Origin: Desarmillaria ectypa
Lineage: Eukaryota; Basidiomycota; Agaricomycetes; Agaricales; Physalacriaceae
Length of the DNA stretch: 64,000 bases
Direction of reading: 5' to 3'
Assembly (NCBI GenBank): GCA_030407005.1
Contig: JAUDYN010000006.1
Coordinates: forward strand, 1 to 64,000
Below are positions 12,422 through 24,600 of the stretch, in pieces. Positions within the stretch are counted from its first letter, which is position 1. Every line of letters begins with the position of its first letter. Made by a program: the position numbers and the translations under genes. A model generated the notes under the pieces. That model had not been told where the DNA came from and made no database searches. It worked only from the letters and a program-made list of their open reading frames with translations.

Positions 12422-14515
12422 ATGGAAGTATTGGGGACCTATGGTGCGATGCTGGCTGGCGGGTTCGTTGCAGCGATGTGAGCACGTATATCATGCTACT
12501 GCTCCTGATGACTAATCATAGAACACAGGTTGAGCGGCATCGTCACTATACAAGCTCTCATTTATTTCAGGCTCTACATGCAGGATTCCTGGCGGAAGAA
12601 AGCCATGGTACGCATTTCACTCGCTGCTGGTTTTACAGCCAGTTAATTTGGCGACGCAAAACAGGTGATAGCTATCTGGTATGCACCTATCAGTACTTCT
12701 AGGAATGGATCACCAATGCACTACTAGGATCCTTGATATCCTCCACTCCACATTCATTTTCGTGTCTCTTTTTGACTATCTCATCACATACTTTGGCGTC
12801 CAGGGTAGGACTGATCACATTCCCTGGTGAGCGTGAGCGTTTCCCGTTCACGAAACACTGACTCATGCCTTAAATACATGAAGGTCCATCGCTGTAAGCG
12901 CACATTCCCCCTATAATCGTTCATTATTCGCTCACTTCGTAATACAAGCTCACTATCGTGATTAATGTTCGTTCTATTACTTCATTTTATGGCATTGCGG
13001 AACGCTTAAGCACACTCCCAGGCCATACAAACACTTATCTCGCATTGGTATGTCCCCCTCAATTTCGCATTACTATGTGAAACGCTCACTAGTTATTCAG
13101 CTATTTTTCTGAGAAGATACATAGATGTACGCGATACGGCTCCTGCTGTCGGTACCGGCCGCTAATAATTAAAATTTCTAGCTAGTGATCAGAAATGGGC
13201 TATAACCATTCCTATCGTAAGGATCACACATTATTCGGTGCCGCTGCGTTTGACCTTATATTCTGCCAGCTTTTTCTTGCATTTTTGCGGCTTGGTGAGT
13301 GATGCAGATCTCTGTGATAACAATTCTGTTTGAATCACCCCTTCCCTACGTTTCAGGAGCGGCATCTGGTAAGCATCTCGTCTGATGACTCTCACATAAG
13401 ATTGCATATGCTGAATCATGATACGCAGTTTCTACTTTTGAAATGTAAGAGCCTTCATCCACACGTCTGCTTGTCCATTCCTGAGTTACTGTAACAGGGT
13501 AAGGCTACATCGATTCTCCGCCTTTAACAAGGACTATCCTGGTGTCGGTCTTCTTTTTGCGAACGGACATAATTCAAACTGACATTCAATACCAGTGGAT
13601 CTTCACCACTGGCCTCTCCCTATCGACTGCCGTTGACCTGCTCATTACGGCCTGGTCGTGTTATTTTCTGCACTTGCTGCGACGGCGGATTGATATTCCA
13701 TCCTCGTACGTACATCACCTCCAAGAATGGCAAATATGAGACCTGACACGCCTTGATGGATAGCATGCTACAAGTCATAGATTCGTTAACCCTCTACACG
13801 CTGGAAAATGGGCTGCTTACGAGGTAAGGAATTTCATTCCTTATTCGCCAATGAGCACTAATCGGTTCGTCTGCAGTGTAGTAACAACAGCATCGTTAAT
13901 TTGTGTAGGTTCTTAGTCCCGTTGTTATTTTTTTAATTTTTATCTCCCTTGCGAACAGTGGCTCGTCATGCCCACAAAACTCGTATTCCTCGGTCTTCAC
14001 TTCGTCATTGAAAAGCGTAAGATGATTTATCTATGTTGATGGTTACTGCCTAGCTGATCTACACCAGTCTACGCTAATTCCGTCCTTGCCTCGCTCAATA
14101 CCCGCAAGGAACTTCGCGAACTCGGCCAAAAAGCTCGAGCATGGGGCGACCTACCCGTCCTCTCTTCGGAAGACTTTTACACACAATACCAACCTCGGCA
14201 TGCAGAGGTAGGACATCTCGCATATGAGCCATTTTTTGTAGGTTTTAACTGACAATTTCTCGTGAATAGTTTGCTTATCGGCCGAGGGGGAAGATGCGGC
14301 AGGTGCGTTTACTGGTTGCCTTTCACAAAGAGATACCGATGCCAATGCCATTATAGCTCGAGGTCACTATCGAGAAGACGGTTGAACGTGTACGTGACGA
14401 AGAGTCGATGCTCGTTCCCCAAATGGAGTGCTATTCACCCTATTCGAGGCTTCCTCGAAAGCCTACAGTGCTAGAATGGCGTAAATCCAGAGCTGCTGAT
14501 AGATTAATTCTTTGA
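12422..14515 (+). CDS. DUF6534-type seven-helix membrane protein, about 20 small exons
   Basis: Splicing by hand gives a protein of about 346 residues typical of the fungal DUF6534 family, membrane proteins of unknown function. Recognisable segments in order are GTYGAMLAGGFVAAM, GIVTIQALIYFRLYMQDSW, AIWILDILHSTFIFVSLFDY, FSEKIHRSSDQKWAITIPI, FRLG-like FLRLGAASVSTFEMV, WIFTTGLSLSTAVDLLIT, DSLTLYTLENGLLTS, LVMPTKLVFLGLHFVIEKL and YANSVLASLNTRKELRELG, then a cytosolic tail ending at TGA 14513-14515. Proposed exons are 12422-12477, 12529-12607, 12665-12678, 12728-12826, 12885-12894, 12949-12957 (uncertain), 13022-13047, 13101-13126, 13182-13216, 13270-13294, 13357-13368, 13429-13444, 13498-13541, 13596-13705, 13764-13823, 13877-13904, 13959-14016, 14068-14207, 14270-14302 and 14357-14515. 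One splice joint (13541/13596) leaves an extra base, so the gene may be broken there or use a site I missed. Confidence 0.8.
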
Positions 14516-16120
14516 TACTGGCCGCTCATTTTCTCACTTTCACCTCTCATGTACCCTTCCCTTTCTATCCTTAGTTCTTGCTTTCTTGCATCTTGAATTG
14601 TATAAGTATAATTGATTTATATAGTGGTCCTTTCTATCAAACCTAGTAATTATTCCATTCCTTGATATAGTAGGTTCTTATTATTTGAAGCTTATAGTTA
14701 CTCTTCTTCACACTGACTGAGGCACCTGACCGGAAAAGAAATGAAAACTGGTCGGAAGTCTGAACGCCAATGACGACAATGCAGCACACTGAACCCGCAC
14801 AAAGATATCACCTGCACCTAGAACCTAGCCTTACTTCAAACTTCACACAGGTAGTCCTAGAAAGCTAGCGTTTTCTTCAACTAACATTATTATCCTTCAA
14901 CGCGTCCTGCAGTGTTTCCACTATTTCCTGTAGCTCGGGAACTTGCTGATTTTCCTGATTTTAGGTCTTGAATTAGCGTATCGTATCCTTGACGAGTTTG
15001 AAGGTTGTGGCGTTTGCAGAGGTGAGTTCGTGATTATATACCCAGAGGGGGTTAGGAAAGAGCGTGACGTCTGGACGTGACTCGCAGATACGGACTTTTT
15101 GTAGCTACATATGCATGCACGGAAGGTTCATACAGAAGTTGATATATGTGTGACTGAATGTGACGCACTGGTCTACGACAACCTACAGACTTTCATGGTC
15201 GCATTGGAGACAAAGAGACTGCGATCGAACATGCAATGTCTCTACTTAGAACGAATTGAATTTTAAAGAGATTTTCGTTCTTGTCTGGAGTACGGTGTTC
15301 AGAACAACGAACATCCGTGCTTATCAAGATATAGTAAGAAACAAAGGGGGAAGTTCAGGGAACGATTGAAGAGTAGATAATTCTGTCAGTAGCGAGTTGG
15401 AAAGGGATAGACACCATTGGGCCGAGTCACTTCTTATGCTTGGTTTAAAATACAAAACGCTGATAACAAGCCGCAGGTCGCTGAATACATGCTTCGTATG
15501 TTAATAGTGTAGCTGTACTGAGGCATACGGTCTTGATATTGGACATCAACTCGTTCAAGAGCCTATATACTGTCGCACCGTTCATACAGGAGCCACCTCA
15601 GATATTTGATGCAGAGACTAATGTTGTAGGTGAGGAGCGTGAATGCAGAGGATTGACTCGGAATAACCAACGTTACTCGATCGCATCCGGGAAGGGCCGA
15701 AACAGCGGACTTTCTCAATCTGTATGCTGTTGCTTATCCATCCCTTCCTTTCTTCTTTGACGACCATCTCCCTTCATCCTCAGTTGTTCCTCGCGTATTC
15801 TCTTTCCTAGTTTCTCGCTCGTTATACATTTATGAGCTACTTTACTGCCCTATACATTCTCTTCGACCAAAAACCTAGTCCATTCAGTCAGCTGTCGCGG
15901 TGATGCGTGCCCACAGGTATGGATTAGATTTTTTTTTGTATTTCTTTGTACATTAATGCCTTGTACAGATAAAACTGTGAATCTGCTTTAATCAAGTACT
16001 CGGATGGTGTGGTGGATGCTAATATCGGACAGTTGAAGCGATGAAATAAAAAGGTGCGTAATTGACTTATATGGATAGGGTTGTCCTGATAAGAAATAGG
16101 CTCTCCGTTTTTTCCTGCAC
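14516..16120. other. 1.6 kb AT-rich intergenic stretch
   Basis: Runs of AT-rich sequence (for example 14580-14700) follow the DUF6534 gene stop. No gene, repeat or RNA was recognised. The short plus-strand frame at 15533-15760 has no features. Confidence 0.4.
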
Positions 16121-16981
16121 CTAAGCGCACTGGACGGTCTTAGTGTGCATCTTCAACCATGCCCGACCAGAAGCGTCCCTCATCATGAATGAGAACCCAT
16201 CAAAGACAATGCCCTCCAGCAAATAATCGATAAGCTTGAGAGGCGGACTCGGGACATATTCTCCCACTTCGAAGTTGCGATCATTTTGGACGCGATTAAA
16301 CCATGCCTTTGCGACCTCTCCTCTCCTCTCTTTTTCAACAGACATCCACCAAACCTTATTCTCGACGTTCTTCATCAACTCTGAACACACAAGCTTCAGC
16401 ACTCGGCGCACTGACAAGAAGTGGTTCTCGCTGGTTGGGATCTCGATTGGGTTCGGCAGGCCGTCGACTAGAATTACTGCGCCATCGACCTTGGGAGTGC
16501 AGATTGACTGCTTCCAGTCGTTGCAATCGTGGAGCCTTGGGTCGTCTGTCAAGGAGGCCTTCAACAGGGCTGGGTTTCCATGCTCGAAGTTGGCCAAAAT
16601 TTTTGGTGTGAAGGTAATCGGATGATCGGGCCGGCGCTTTAGTATTCCAATGGGCGAGGTGGCAGCAATGGGAGGCGCGTTATTCGCGAAGATGGGCTCA
16701 CATCCTGCCGCTTCGATCCATCGGATATGGACCTTGTTGTCGAAATGGACATTTCTGCCGTCATTATCGTTCGGGCCTGTTTTTCTTCGATCGTTTCCTC
16801 GTCCCCCACGACCTACCGTATTTTTTTCTCGTGGCGCGACCTCTGAACTACCTTCAGGATCATTTGGCCTAGCCTCTGCACTAGCAGAGGTCTGTTGCTG
16901 CTTACCCTTGACCCTGAGCGCGATCCGCTCGCATGCGACCCTGTAGGCCCGTTCGCGTTCGGAGAGTGGTTGACCGCCCAT
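16121..16981 (-). CDS. DUF6699-like hypothetical protein, single exon
   Basis: An uninterrupted 286-residue minus-strand frame with an ATG at 16981. Residues 1-75 are charged and probably disordered (basic, with RGGRGNDRRK). The motif VHFDNKVHIRW follows at about 79-89, and the C-terminal half looks folded. That half has paired strands (ILVDGLPNPIEIP), a helix after LSVRRVLKLVCSELM, and a closing segment LIDYLLEGIVFDGFSF followed by a final strand with AWLKMH. The order of strand pair, S/T-V-x-x-V-L helix, L-x-G-x-x-F and a final W strand is that of DUF6699 proteins; assignment is by pattern only. Function is unknown. The opposite strand also carries open frames here, but they lack this domain pattern. 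Confidence 0.68.
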   Translation of the reverse strand: MGGQPLSERERAYRVACERIALRVKGKQQQTSASAEARPNDPEGSSEVAPREKNTVGRGGRGNDRRKTGPNDNDGRNVHFDNKVHIRWIEAAGCEPIFANNAPPIAATSPIGILKRRPDHPITFTPKILANFEHGNPALLKASLTDDPRLHDCNDWKQSICTPKVDGAVILVDGLPNPIEIPTSENHFLSVRRVLKLVCSELMKNVENKVWWMSVEKERRGEVAKAWFNRVQNDRNFEVGEYVPSPPLKLIDYLLEGIVFDGFSFMMRDASGRAWLKMHTKTVQCA

Positions 16982-18126
16982 CTTGCTGCGTACCTATTGA
17001 TTGCGGAGCACTTGGTGTAAAATTGGGCCGCGACTATGTATCGGTGGTGGCGGTCTCTGGGGTCGAAGATATCAGTGTCGACGACAAGCTCAAGATATTA
17101 GGGAACTGGCGTCTGTTATGGGCTAGGAGGGTGATGATGGAGTCAGTATCAATTCGTCAAGAAGAAGAGAAAGAAACCAAGGGCTGTTAGTCTTAGGGGT
17201 TGTGGGGGTGTAGGTTGCGTCGACAGGGTTACACAGGTCGCCGTTTTTGCTTATAAATTGCCCGTGACCGTGTCTTGTCGTAACGCGTTGAAATTTAATG
17301 AAAGCGTGACAATCCAGAACAGTCCTTTGTTCGCATGAAGGGCAGTTGATGTGTTTGGATGGGAATTCGTCGGGGTCCTAGTATGCGTATCCGTAAGGAC
17401 TTCGTTGTAAATATGTGATTTCGTATTTTTTTTCTTGCCTTTGGAACCAAGGGAATCCGCCGCGCCATGTGGGGAAAGCAGTTATTGAGCAGTCAAGAAC
17501 GCGAAAAAATTGAACTGACGAGCCATGGAAGTGGGAACCTGGACTTTACGACATGGGAAGAATATTATTTGGTATCACAATAGAAAAGACGTGTCTATGT
17601 CGCGTGTAATGAATGTTTAAGCGAGTTGCAATATTGTGTTGCATTAAAATCGAGAATCCACATTCGGCGTGCAATGAGACCTTGGGCTGCCGATGGCGCT
17701 ATCGAGAACTCAGTGTGACTTTGGAAACTATTGAATTCAGGTGGTATTTTTTTTGTGAGCCTTTATTTGAATCCACTCTCCGCCGAACCCAGTGAACTTT
17801 CACCTTACTCTGTCAATAAAATCCCGATTCGCTATCGCTCACTGTACTCGAGCGAAGTCTTTATATGTTGGCCCACAGTCGAGACACAACTGCTGCTATT
17901 TTACAGGACATTCCTTCGCATACATCAGAGCATACTTGGGGCCATGAATTGGAGCGCAAAATAAAGAAGCCATATTTCAACATCTGCACTATGGAAAATG
18001 ATTCCTCTACGAAAGTAACATGCTCGCCTGTATCTGAATCAACGAGGTCAAGTTGTAGGTCATGAACGATGGTACTGAAGGTTGGTTAGTTCCGTAAGTT
18101 ATATTAGGCATCTACATGTCAATCAT
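16982..18126. other. 1.1 kb intergenic stretch
   Basis: This lies between two minus-strand genes and should hold the promoter of the DUF6699-like gene. A TATA-like element (TTTATAA, minus strand) near 17253-17260 is about 275 bases from that ATG. No coding sequence was recognised. Confidence 0.35.
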
Positions 18127-19267
18127 CTAAACCTGACCAATGGCGAGAGCTTGCTCTACAGTCAAATCTCCTCTAATAACGGATTGCACGATAGGCAGTG
18201 CTTTAGAGAAATCGTCAAAGAGGATATGCTTAATCCCTTCGCGAGTGCAGTACGCTGCCAAGTCATTGTCTCCTTGATCCTTCGTCTTGACGAACAGAAT
18301 GTCCGCATGCTTAGCAGCAGACATGTCTATCAGAATCAACATGAGCACACTGCTGGGCCATGCGTGTAGACACTAACCTGATACTCCATCGCCAAAGAAA
18401 AACAGCGTCGGAGGCTCTGGGAGGTCTCGGTAAGGAAGAATTGCCCAAGACTTGTCGTGTCCGAATCCACTACGACGATATCAGAAAAAAAGAGATCGAG
18501 GAAAGAGGCTAACCTTGTAGGATGTCTAAATTTAATGGACCACGTCCCATCCTTGTGGAGGTCCACATCGTTAGATATGATTTCGATTTCGTTGGCTGCT
18601 TCTTCCCCAAGAAGATTCGAAAGCACGGCACGAATAGTTGGGGCCATGCCGCTTAACTCACGTTAGATCAAAAATGCGGGGATTGGGAGGTTAGGCCGAC
18701 CTAGAGACGATGATGACCGGGACATCGTTGGCTTTACACCACGCATAGAAATCCTTGAATCCGGAATCAATCTGTATATCTGGGCAACGTGTTATTTATT
18801 AGACGTCGAACGGTAAACCATGACTGACTCTTGCGCAAAACGTCCTTGCACTCTTCAAGTGAATGTCCGTTAGCAACGACACTAGCCAGCATCTCCCGAA
18901 ATGCATCCCTGAAGTACATCAAAAAATTGATGAGATTTATGGTGTTTCCGCACAACGCACCTGAACGTAGCCTTCCCTGTGAGAATATCCAGATTCCCTT
19001 GTCTCCTTTTCTCCTTGCCGTACCCAAGGTTATCAGTCATATCTTCTCAGTAGTGAGTAAGTACAATTATTCCCAAGCTCAGGCATATATTGGACGCACA
19101 ATCGTTCGAATCGCACGTCGTTATCGTGCCATCCCTATTATACGCAAGCACGTTAGTATCCTTCCTCCGATGATTACGATTTCGCACCAATCGGACAGGA
19201 CAACGAATTTTTTATCCTTGTGGACAGGCGGGTAGGGGAGTGTGCTTGCTGGTGCTGAGTCGGACAT
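18127..19267 (-). CDS. HAD-superfamily phosphatase (phosphoserine-phosphatase-like, YNL010W/CTO1 type)
   Basis: Eight exons (19267-19188, 19134-19100, 19042-18961, 18908-18829, 18779-18701, 18651-18514, 18469-18378, 18326-18127) join in frame to 261 residues. HAD motif I is VVLSDWDGTIT, with nucleophile Asp26 and acid/base Asp28. Motif II lies in VIIVSSGMAP. Motif IV is FFFGDGVSDMSAA, with Asp192 and Asp196. The cap region carries NLGYGKEKRRQGNLDIL and FREMLASVVANGHS. Family members are small cytosolic Mg-dependent phosphatases widespread in fungi with poorly defined substrates. Length, all catalytic residues and every splice junction look normal, so the gene should be functional. Introns are about 46-60 bp, and the smallest exon is 35 bp. 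Confidence 0.93.
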
Positions 19268-22150
19268 ATGATGGCGGTGAAGACGGAAGAAGAGGCAACG
19301 CCATGGAGACGGTGATCACTATCGCGGGCGGTGCGCTCCGATCTAATCTTATCTCAACGCGTATAGGGGTAGTATTGTGAGAATTTGTGAGCAATTTGCG
19401 AAATCAATCGCGAATAGTAGGAAGGAAGAACTTCTGAATATAATAGAGGGACACATTTTGAAGAAATTTGGGGAATATGCTCAATCAGGAAATTTTATCT
19501 TTGCTATGGGTCTATATATGAACCTGACCTCTGTACTTGGGACTTAGCTGTCAGTTCGTACATAGCCTCTATAACATCTCATAGCACTTAGAGCAAAATG
19601 CATTTCCAGATCAGTGGGCCAATGGAAGAAAAAAAAAATAGCACGGGGAAAAGTCGGTATGCCTTAGCCTTATTACGATCCGTGAATACGTACTCAGACT
19701 CCTTTCATATGCAAGTGTTTTGTTCGCTTCGACACATGGTATCCGGGGCTTTGAGGACCCCGCAAAGAAGTAAATAACTCAATCCACCTTTCTGGCCACT
19801 ATTGAGGCTTCAAATTGGACATTGGCCTTACACCTCCAACAACTTTAATATTCGTAATATGAAAAAAAACATTTTGGGGGGGATTTTATGCTTGTCCGAA
19901 GAGATTTCGAGAAGAATCGCGGAAGAAACCGGAACAGTCACTGGCCCGCAAAGAATTGTCAAAAATTTGGCGCCTTACGTCCATGCCTTTTCCCCCGACT
20001 TTTGAATCCGGCGGTCATTGCCTTCTGGCCCAATCGCAGGTCTTGAGGCGTAACTTTCAAGATCATCTTTGAGGCAATCTGTAAGAAGGGCTAAACAGGA
20101 AATGGGGTCAAAATTGGTCCGATTCGGACCGGAAGGGAGTCCTCTTTTGTTATAGCGTCATTCCTTCTTGACTGCCTTCTTGCCGTTCACCACGTTATCA
20201 CTTTAAGTCTGTATTGTACCCTGGACCATTGGCATTCTTGAAGGATTTCGAGATCAGTTTCTGATCCTAAATTTAGGGAGATAATCACCGGCGGCGAACC
20301 TCAGTTGGATGCCGTTTTACCGTTCTTGACGCGCCAATTTCGCGATTCCGTTATCCTCATATTACAGAAGCTACAGTTTTTCTTTCCCTTACGACCGGTA
20401 CCTGTAAGGTAGCAGCTTCGGCGTAATATCGGATCAATTTTGACAACGATGGAAACCGATTTTTGTCGGTCGTCATTCATGTGTACCCCAAGGTCCCCAC
20501 GCAAACAACGGTCTCGACTGACCATCTAACATATTCATCGGTCCCGTCACCACCGTCCCTCCTGCTGAAGGACTGATGGTGCGGTCAATTTCAACATGTC
20601 CTCTGTTAGAGTCCCGGGCCTGAACTGAATAGAAGTGCGTAGTGTTCAACTGCATCTGCTGAAAACATGACGACTACTAACTAGAACTACAGGCTTGCAT
20701 AGTAATGCAAACTATGAAAATTTCTCAGAAATGAAGCCAACACACGCTTGAGAAAATCGTGCGATAACCCAAACGACGACGATAGCCAGTCATGCGAGGT
20801 TTTCTGCGGAGTAGCTTTGGCGTTCTTCACGCTGGTTCCACCCTTCAAACTTTTCCGGCAGATAACGTTAGATCCAGTCCGGCGGCCTCAGTATGTCAAC
20901 GCAATTCACATCTCTTTGGGGAATTGTCATCTTCCGGACAGGCCGCTGGGCTGTGAGTGTCTCCATAGTTTTAATGAGGACCTACCCCTTGGCCTACTAC
21001 GAAGATTGACATATATAGTTGTATTCAAAACAATTTACTTGTCATGGTCATATTGGGGGGTCGTCTAGACCCTTTGATGAAGAATCGAAATGTTAATTCC
21101 CCAATCTGGGGTCTGACTCCTTTGGATTCCCCCCCACCCCCTTCCCCCTTCTCTAATAGTGCCCACATCCCTCCATCTGCTGCTACTAGAATCATGGGAC
21201 TGACGGTAACTTCTATATAGCCGACGATGAAACATAGGAAAGAGGATGGAGTGTATTACATAGACTGCGCGCACAATGGAGCGCTACCGGTGTAAACAAA
21301 ATCCAGTCGTTACATCTCGGCGCCTTGTCCTAAGAGTTGTCCCTCTGATCCTATCAAAGGACTTGTCAAGGACCTGAACCTGATACAGCACGTGGCGGTA
21401 TTTTTTTTATACCAGTCTCCTTCCACGTGTACGACGAATGATGGCACGAATGAAGTGGAGAAATTGATTCACTTTCAAACACTGTTGATAGACCAATGAC
21501 GATAGAAGCTAATGGATTCGTATTTCAAGGTGCAACTATCAATTAAGGACCGACTAAGTAAGCAAGGAATTGATGATGTTCCCAAGACTCACTTTCTCTC
21601 GCAATCAAGGCGACCGGCTTCTTCGGGACGATCGAAGTGAGTCATTACGGACCCTCACCGTGTATGCTCCTGGTTGTGCGGATATCTTTAAATCATCAGT
21701 GACGTGGCCATCAACGCAAGGCAAGTAGCCGGCGGCGGCAGATGTTTTAGTTCCGTATCTTGAATTCATTCTGCTTGTCACATTACAGATAGATTGTCCA
21801 CCAACATTCATATCTGACATCTCATTTGCTAGGGATCATGTGGGTCTGGGCATTTGTGAGTCTTGATGCTTCAAGCGCTTGGTGGCTTCAGCACCTACCA
21901 TGTTATCAGTGCCTACCGATATACCTATTTCGAGGTTAGTTATCCCCGTGGTCAACCGTCAAATGCCACCGTTCATGTGAAACAGTGATCTGTAGCCCCG
22001 ACTCGCACTATCTTTACAGCTTGTGGGGTATGAGTCGCAGCAACGGTGTAAAACTACCCGTTCTTTGATTTAGTCATCTTGTGTTAACTCTCCAGATAGT
22101 TGCGTTGTGTGACCTAGAACAATTCTTTGCTGTTTCAACCAACACTTCTT
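19268..22150. other. 2.9 kb intergenic stretch
   Basis: No recognisable gene. Short overlapping frames such as minus 21820-21605 and minus 20655-20301 resemble nothing I know. The stretch must contain the upstream regions of both the minus-strand phosphatase and the plus-strand P450. Confidence 0.35.
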
Positions 22151-22152
22151 CA

Positions 22153-22160
22153 TATATAAA
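22153..22160 (+). promoter_or_regulatory. TATA box of the P450 gene
   Basis: TATATAAA lies 38 bases before the ATG at 22198, the same spacing as at the DUF6699-like gene at 5309. Confidence 0.5.
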
Positions 22161-22197
22161 GGTCAGTCCAAGTAGCCCTCTCAAAACTGGTCCCTCG

Positions 22198-24169
22198 ATG
22201 AATCTCTCTTCTTCATGCATTTTCTCTACCTCAATCTTCCTCATTTTGATCATCGTACGGGCACATAATTTCAGTCTTAGACGTCTCTCCCTTCCTCCTG
22301 GACCCCAAGGAAGTTTATTTCTTGGTGTCAAGAATCGCCTTGCCAGCTCTGCGCCATGGAAGCAGTATGCTCGGTGGGCGGCGCATTACGGAAGTAGGTC
22401 TCGTTATGTTATCTTTGACATTTCTAATCCCTTCATCATTAAGGTTCGGTGATATCCTTCCGTGTATACAATCGTCGCGTCATCGTGCTCAACGACAGCA
22501 AATCCGTGCAAGATCTACTTGACAAGCGCGCCAACATCTACTCCGACCGGCCGAAAGCATGGATGTATCATGAGATATGCGCTCGCGGAAAATCTGTGTT
22601 CAATATATCGTCCTTGAATAATCGCCACAGACAGTATCGACGACTGCTTCAGGAAGGCATCGGTGCGAAAGCGACCCAGCAATATTCGTCGCTCCTGGAT
22701 GCTATGGCAGACACGATGATGGAGAGTTTCATCAATAGCCCTGAAGAGTATGTACATCATTTGCGGAGGTAGGTCCCCTCGTGTGCTTACGTGGTGACAT
22801 TAATCCATCTCACATCAACGACTAGAAATTCTGCTGCTGTAATTATGAAAGTGGCATACGGATATACCGTTACCGAAAATGATGACTTCATTGGTGTCGC
22901 TGCAGAGTCCGCCATGATCTCTGCACAGGCACTAGCTCCTGGCAGGTGGCTTGTTGATTACTATCCCGTCGGTACGTCTGGTCGTTCCAGTTCTCTTGGC
23001 AGTGATGGTAAATACCCAAACAGTTCGCTTTCTCCCATCTTGGTTACCATTCACTAGTTTCAAATGGCAAGGTGCGGAGTGGAAGAAGCGTCTGGATTTT
23101 CTGTCCGGAGTTCCACACGAATGGGTTAAAAAACAAATGGTCAGTGTGTTCATATACGGGAAAACATAAACGATACAACGGTTCATCAATTGTAACAGGC
23201 TTTGGGCGGATACACCGAGTCTTTCACTTCCCGTCTTCTCAATACAAAAAGCGGAAGTGATCCTGAGGAGGAGGATATTATCAAATGGTGCGCCGGAGGT
23301 TTATACGCGGGAGCTGCGGATACCGTGAGTTGGAATTGATTCTTACGAGCTTGATTTAACGTAGTTTTTCACAGACTGTTTCAGCTATGATATCATTCCT
23401 CATGCTCATGGCTCGTTATTCTAAGGTACAAGAGAGAGCTCAAGCTGAGATAGACGATGTCATTGGACGAGACAATCCCCCTCGTACAGCAGATCTTTCC
23501 AAGCTAGTATATTTGCCTGCGGTTCTCAAAGAGATTCTTCGATTTGCTCCCGTGGCTAACCTTGGTAAGTAACAGCGTCCGGTCGCATCTACTACTGACT
23601 AAAAGCTCTCTATTCTTAAGCGCTCCCGCATAAATTAATTTGCGAAGACGAATATCGGGGGTTTCGGATACCAAAGGACGCGACGATAATAGCCAATGTT
23701 TGGTGCGTTCATTTACCTCTTGTGAAAAACAAACCCTGAACATAGCTATTCTTTAACAGGGCAATCATGCATGATCCTGAGCTGTACCCTCAACCTTTCG
23801 ACTTCGACCCAAGCAGATACACAGAGCCAAACCTGAATTCTTCCTTCGTAAACCCAGACCCTCGTCTGTTCGCATTCGGTTATGGACGTCGCACATGTCC
23901 AGGTGCGGATCATCCGTTTCTCCTCTGCGGCTCTGTGCTCATTCACGTGCTAGGTATTCAATTTGCCGAAGTGTCCATGCTTCTTTCCATGTCCAATATA
24001 CTCTCCAAATTTAATATCAGTTGTCCAGTCAAGCCCCTTCCGGACATTGAATTCTCTTCGGGAATCACCAGGTAATGTGTTCTGGTTTTGCTCCGGTATC
24101 CAGTGCTTGATGATATACGTCAACAGCCACGTAAAGCCATTCGAGATCTGCATCACGCGCCGCACTTGA
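22198..24169 (+). CDS. Cytochrome P450 monooxygenase (OrdA/CYP5144-like fungal class)
   Basis: Ten exons (22198-22393, 22444-22768, 22826-22971, 23024-23139, 23199-23324, 23375-23564, 23621-23702, 23760-23902, 23954-24071, 24127-24169) join in frame to 494 residues, the normal length for a microsomal P450. An N-terminal membrane anchor (residues about 5-20) is followed by the proline hinge LPPGPQG. The I-helix oxygen-binding motif is AGAADT (298-303), the K-helix ExxR is Glu356-Arg359, and the PERF-like motif is FDPSRY. The heme loop FGYGRRTCPG carries Cys440. The tail SGITS...KPF is typical of the O-methylsterigmatocystin-oxidoreductase-like P450s abundant in Agaricomycetes. The enzyme would use a P450 reductase at the ER. 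The substrate cannot be read from the sequence, and no biosynthetic cluster surrounds it. Confidence 0.93.
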
Positions 24170-24600
24170 ATGTAGAGAGATTGACTTGGGGTTACGATTT
24201 TTTTTTTTTTTGGGGGGGGGGGGGGGGGGGAGTCTTCGGCTGCGAGAAACGCTCTCACTCGGCGCAAGGAGTGTCCTATATAATAGTGACATGTATGAAG
24301 GGCGATAAGATTTCGATGTACAGAACTGTCTAGCTATACTCGAAAAATAGTATAATACCCATAATGAAATATGTGAGTCACAGAATCCCCGCAAAAACAT
24401 CTTCCCTTGCCACATCCCCTCTCAGAAATGTGGTGAGAAATTACAGGTCAGTGACTCGGAAACTCTAGCGGCCGTCGTTTCTCGACTTTTTGTTGTTCAT
24501 ATGGTATTAAACTCATCACGGTGAAAGCCAAAGTTACGATGTGGTGGTACAAGTTGCCGCGCTTGAAGACTCGACGTCTCAGGCCGGCTGACTCGTACTT
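24170..24600. other. P450 downstream region
   Basis: This is the 3' flank of the P450, containing the homopolymer tract listed separately. Polyproline/polylysine-coding frames here are artefacts of that tract. Confidence 0.4.
24198..24230. repeat. T14G19 compound homopolymer tract
   Basis: Fourteen T residues run directly into nineteen G residues, 28 bases after the P450 stop. The G run can fold into a G-quadruplex on the plus strand. The tract may be length-variable or partly a sequencing artefact. Confidence 0.9.

Noticed and set aside
24065..24415. Minus-strand frame encoding polyproline-polylysine
   Set aside because: It is created by the T14G19 homopolymer after the P450 stop and has no other coding character.
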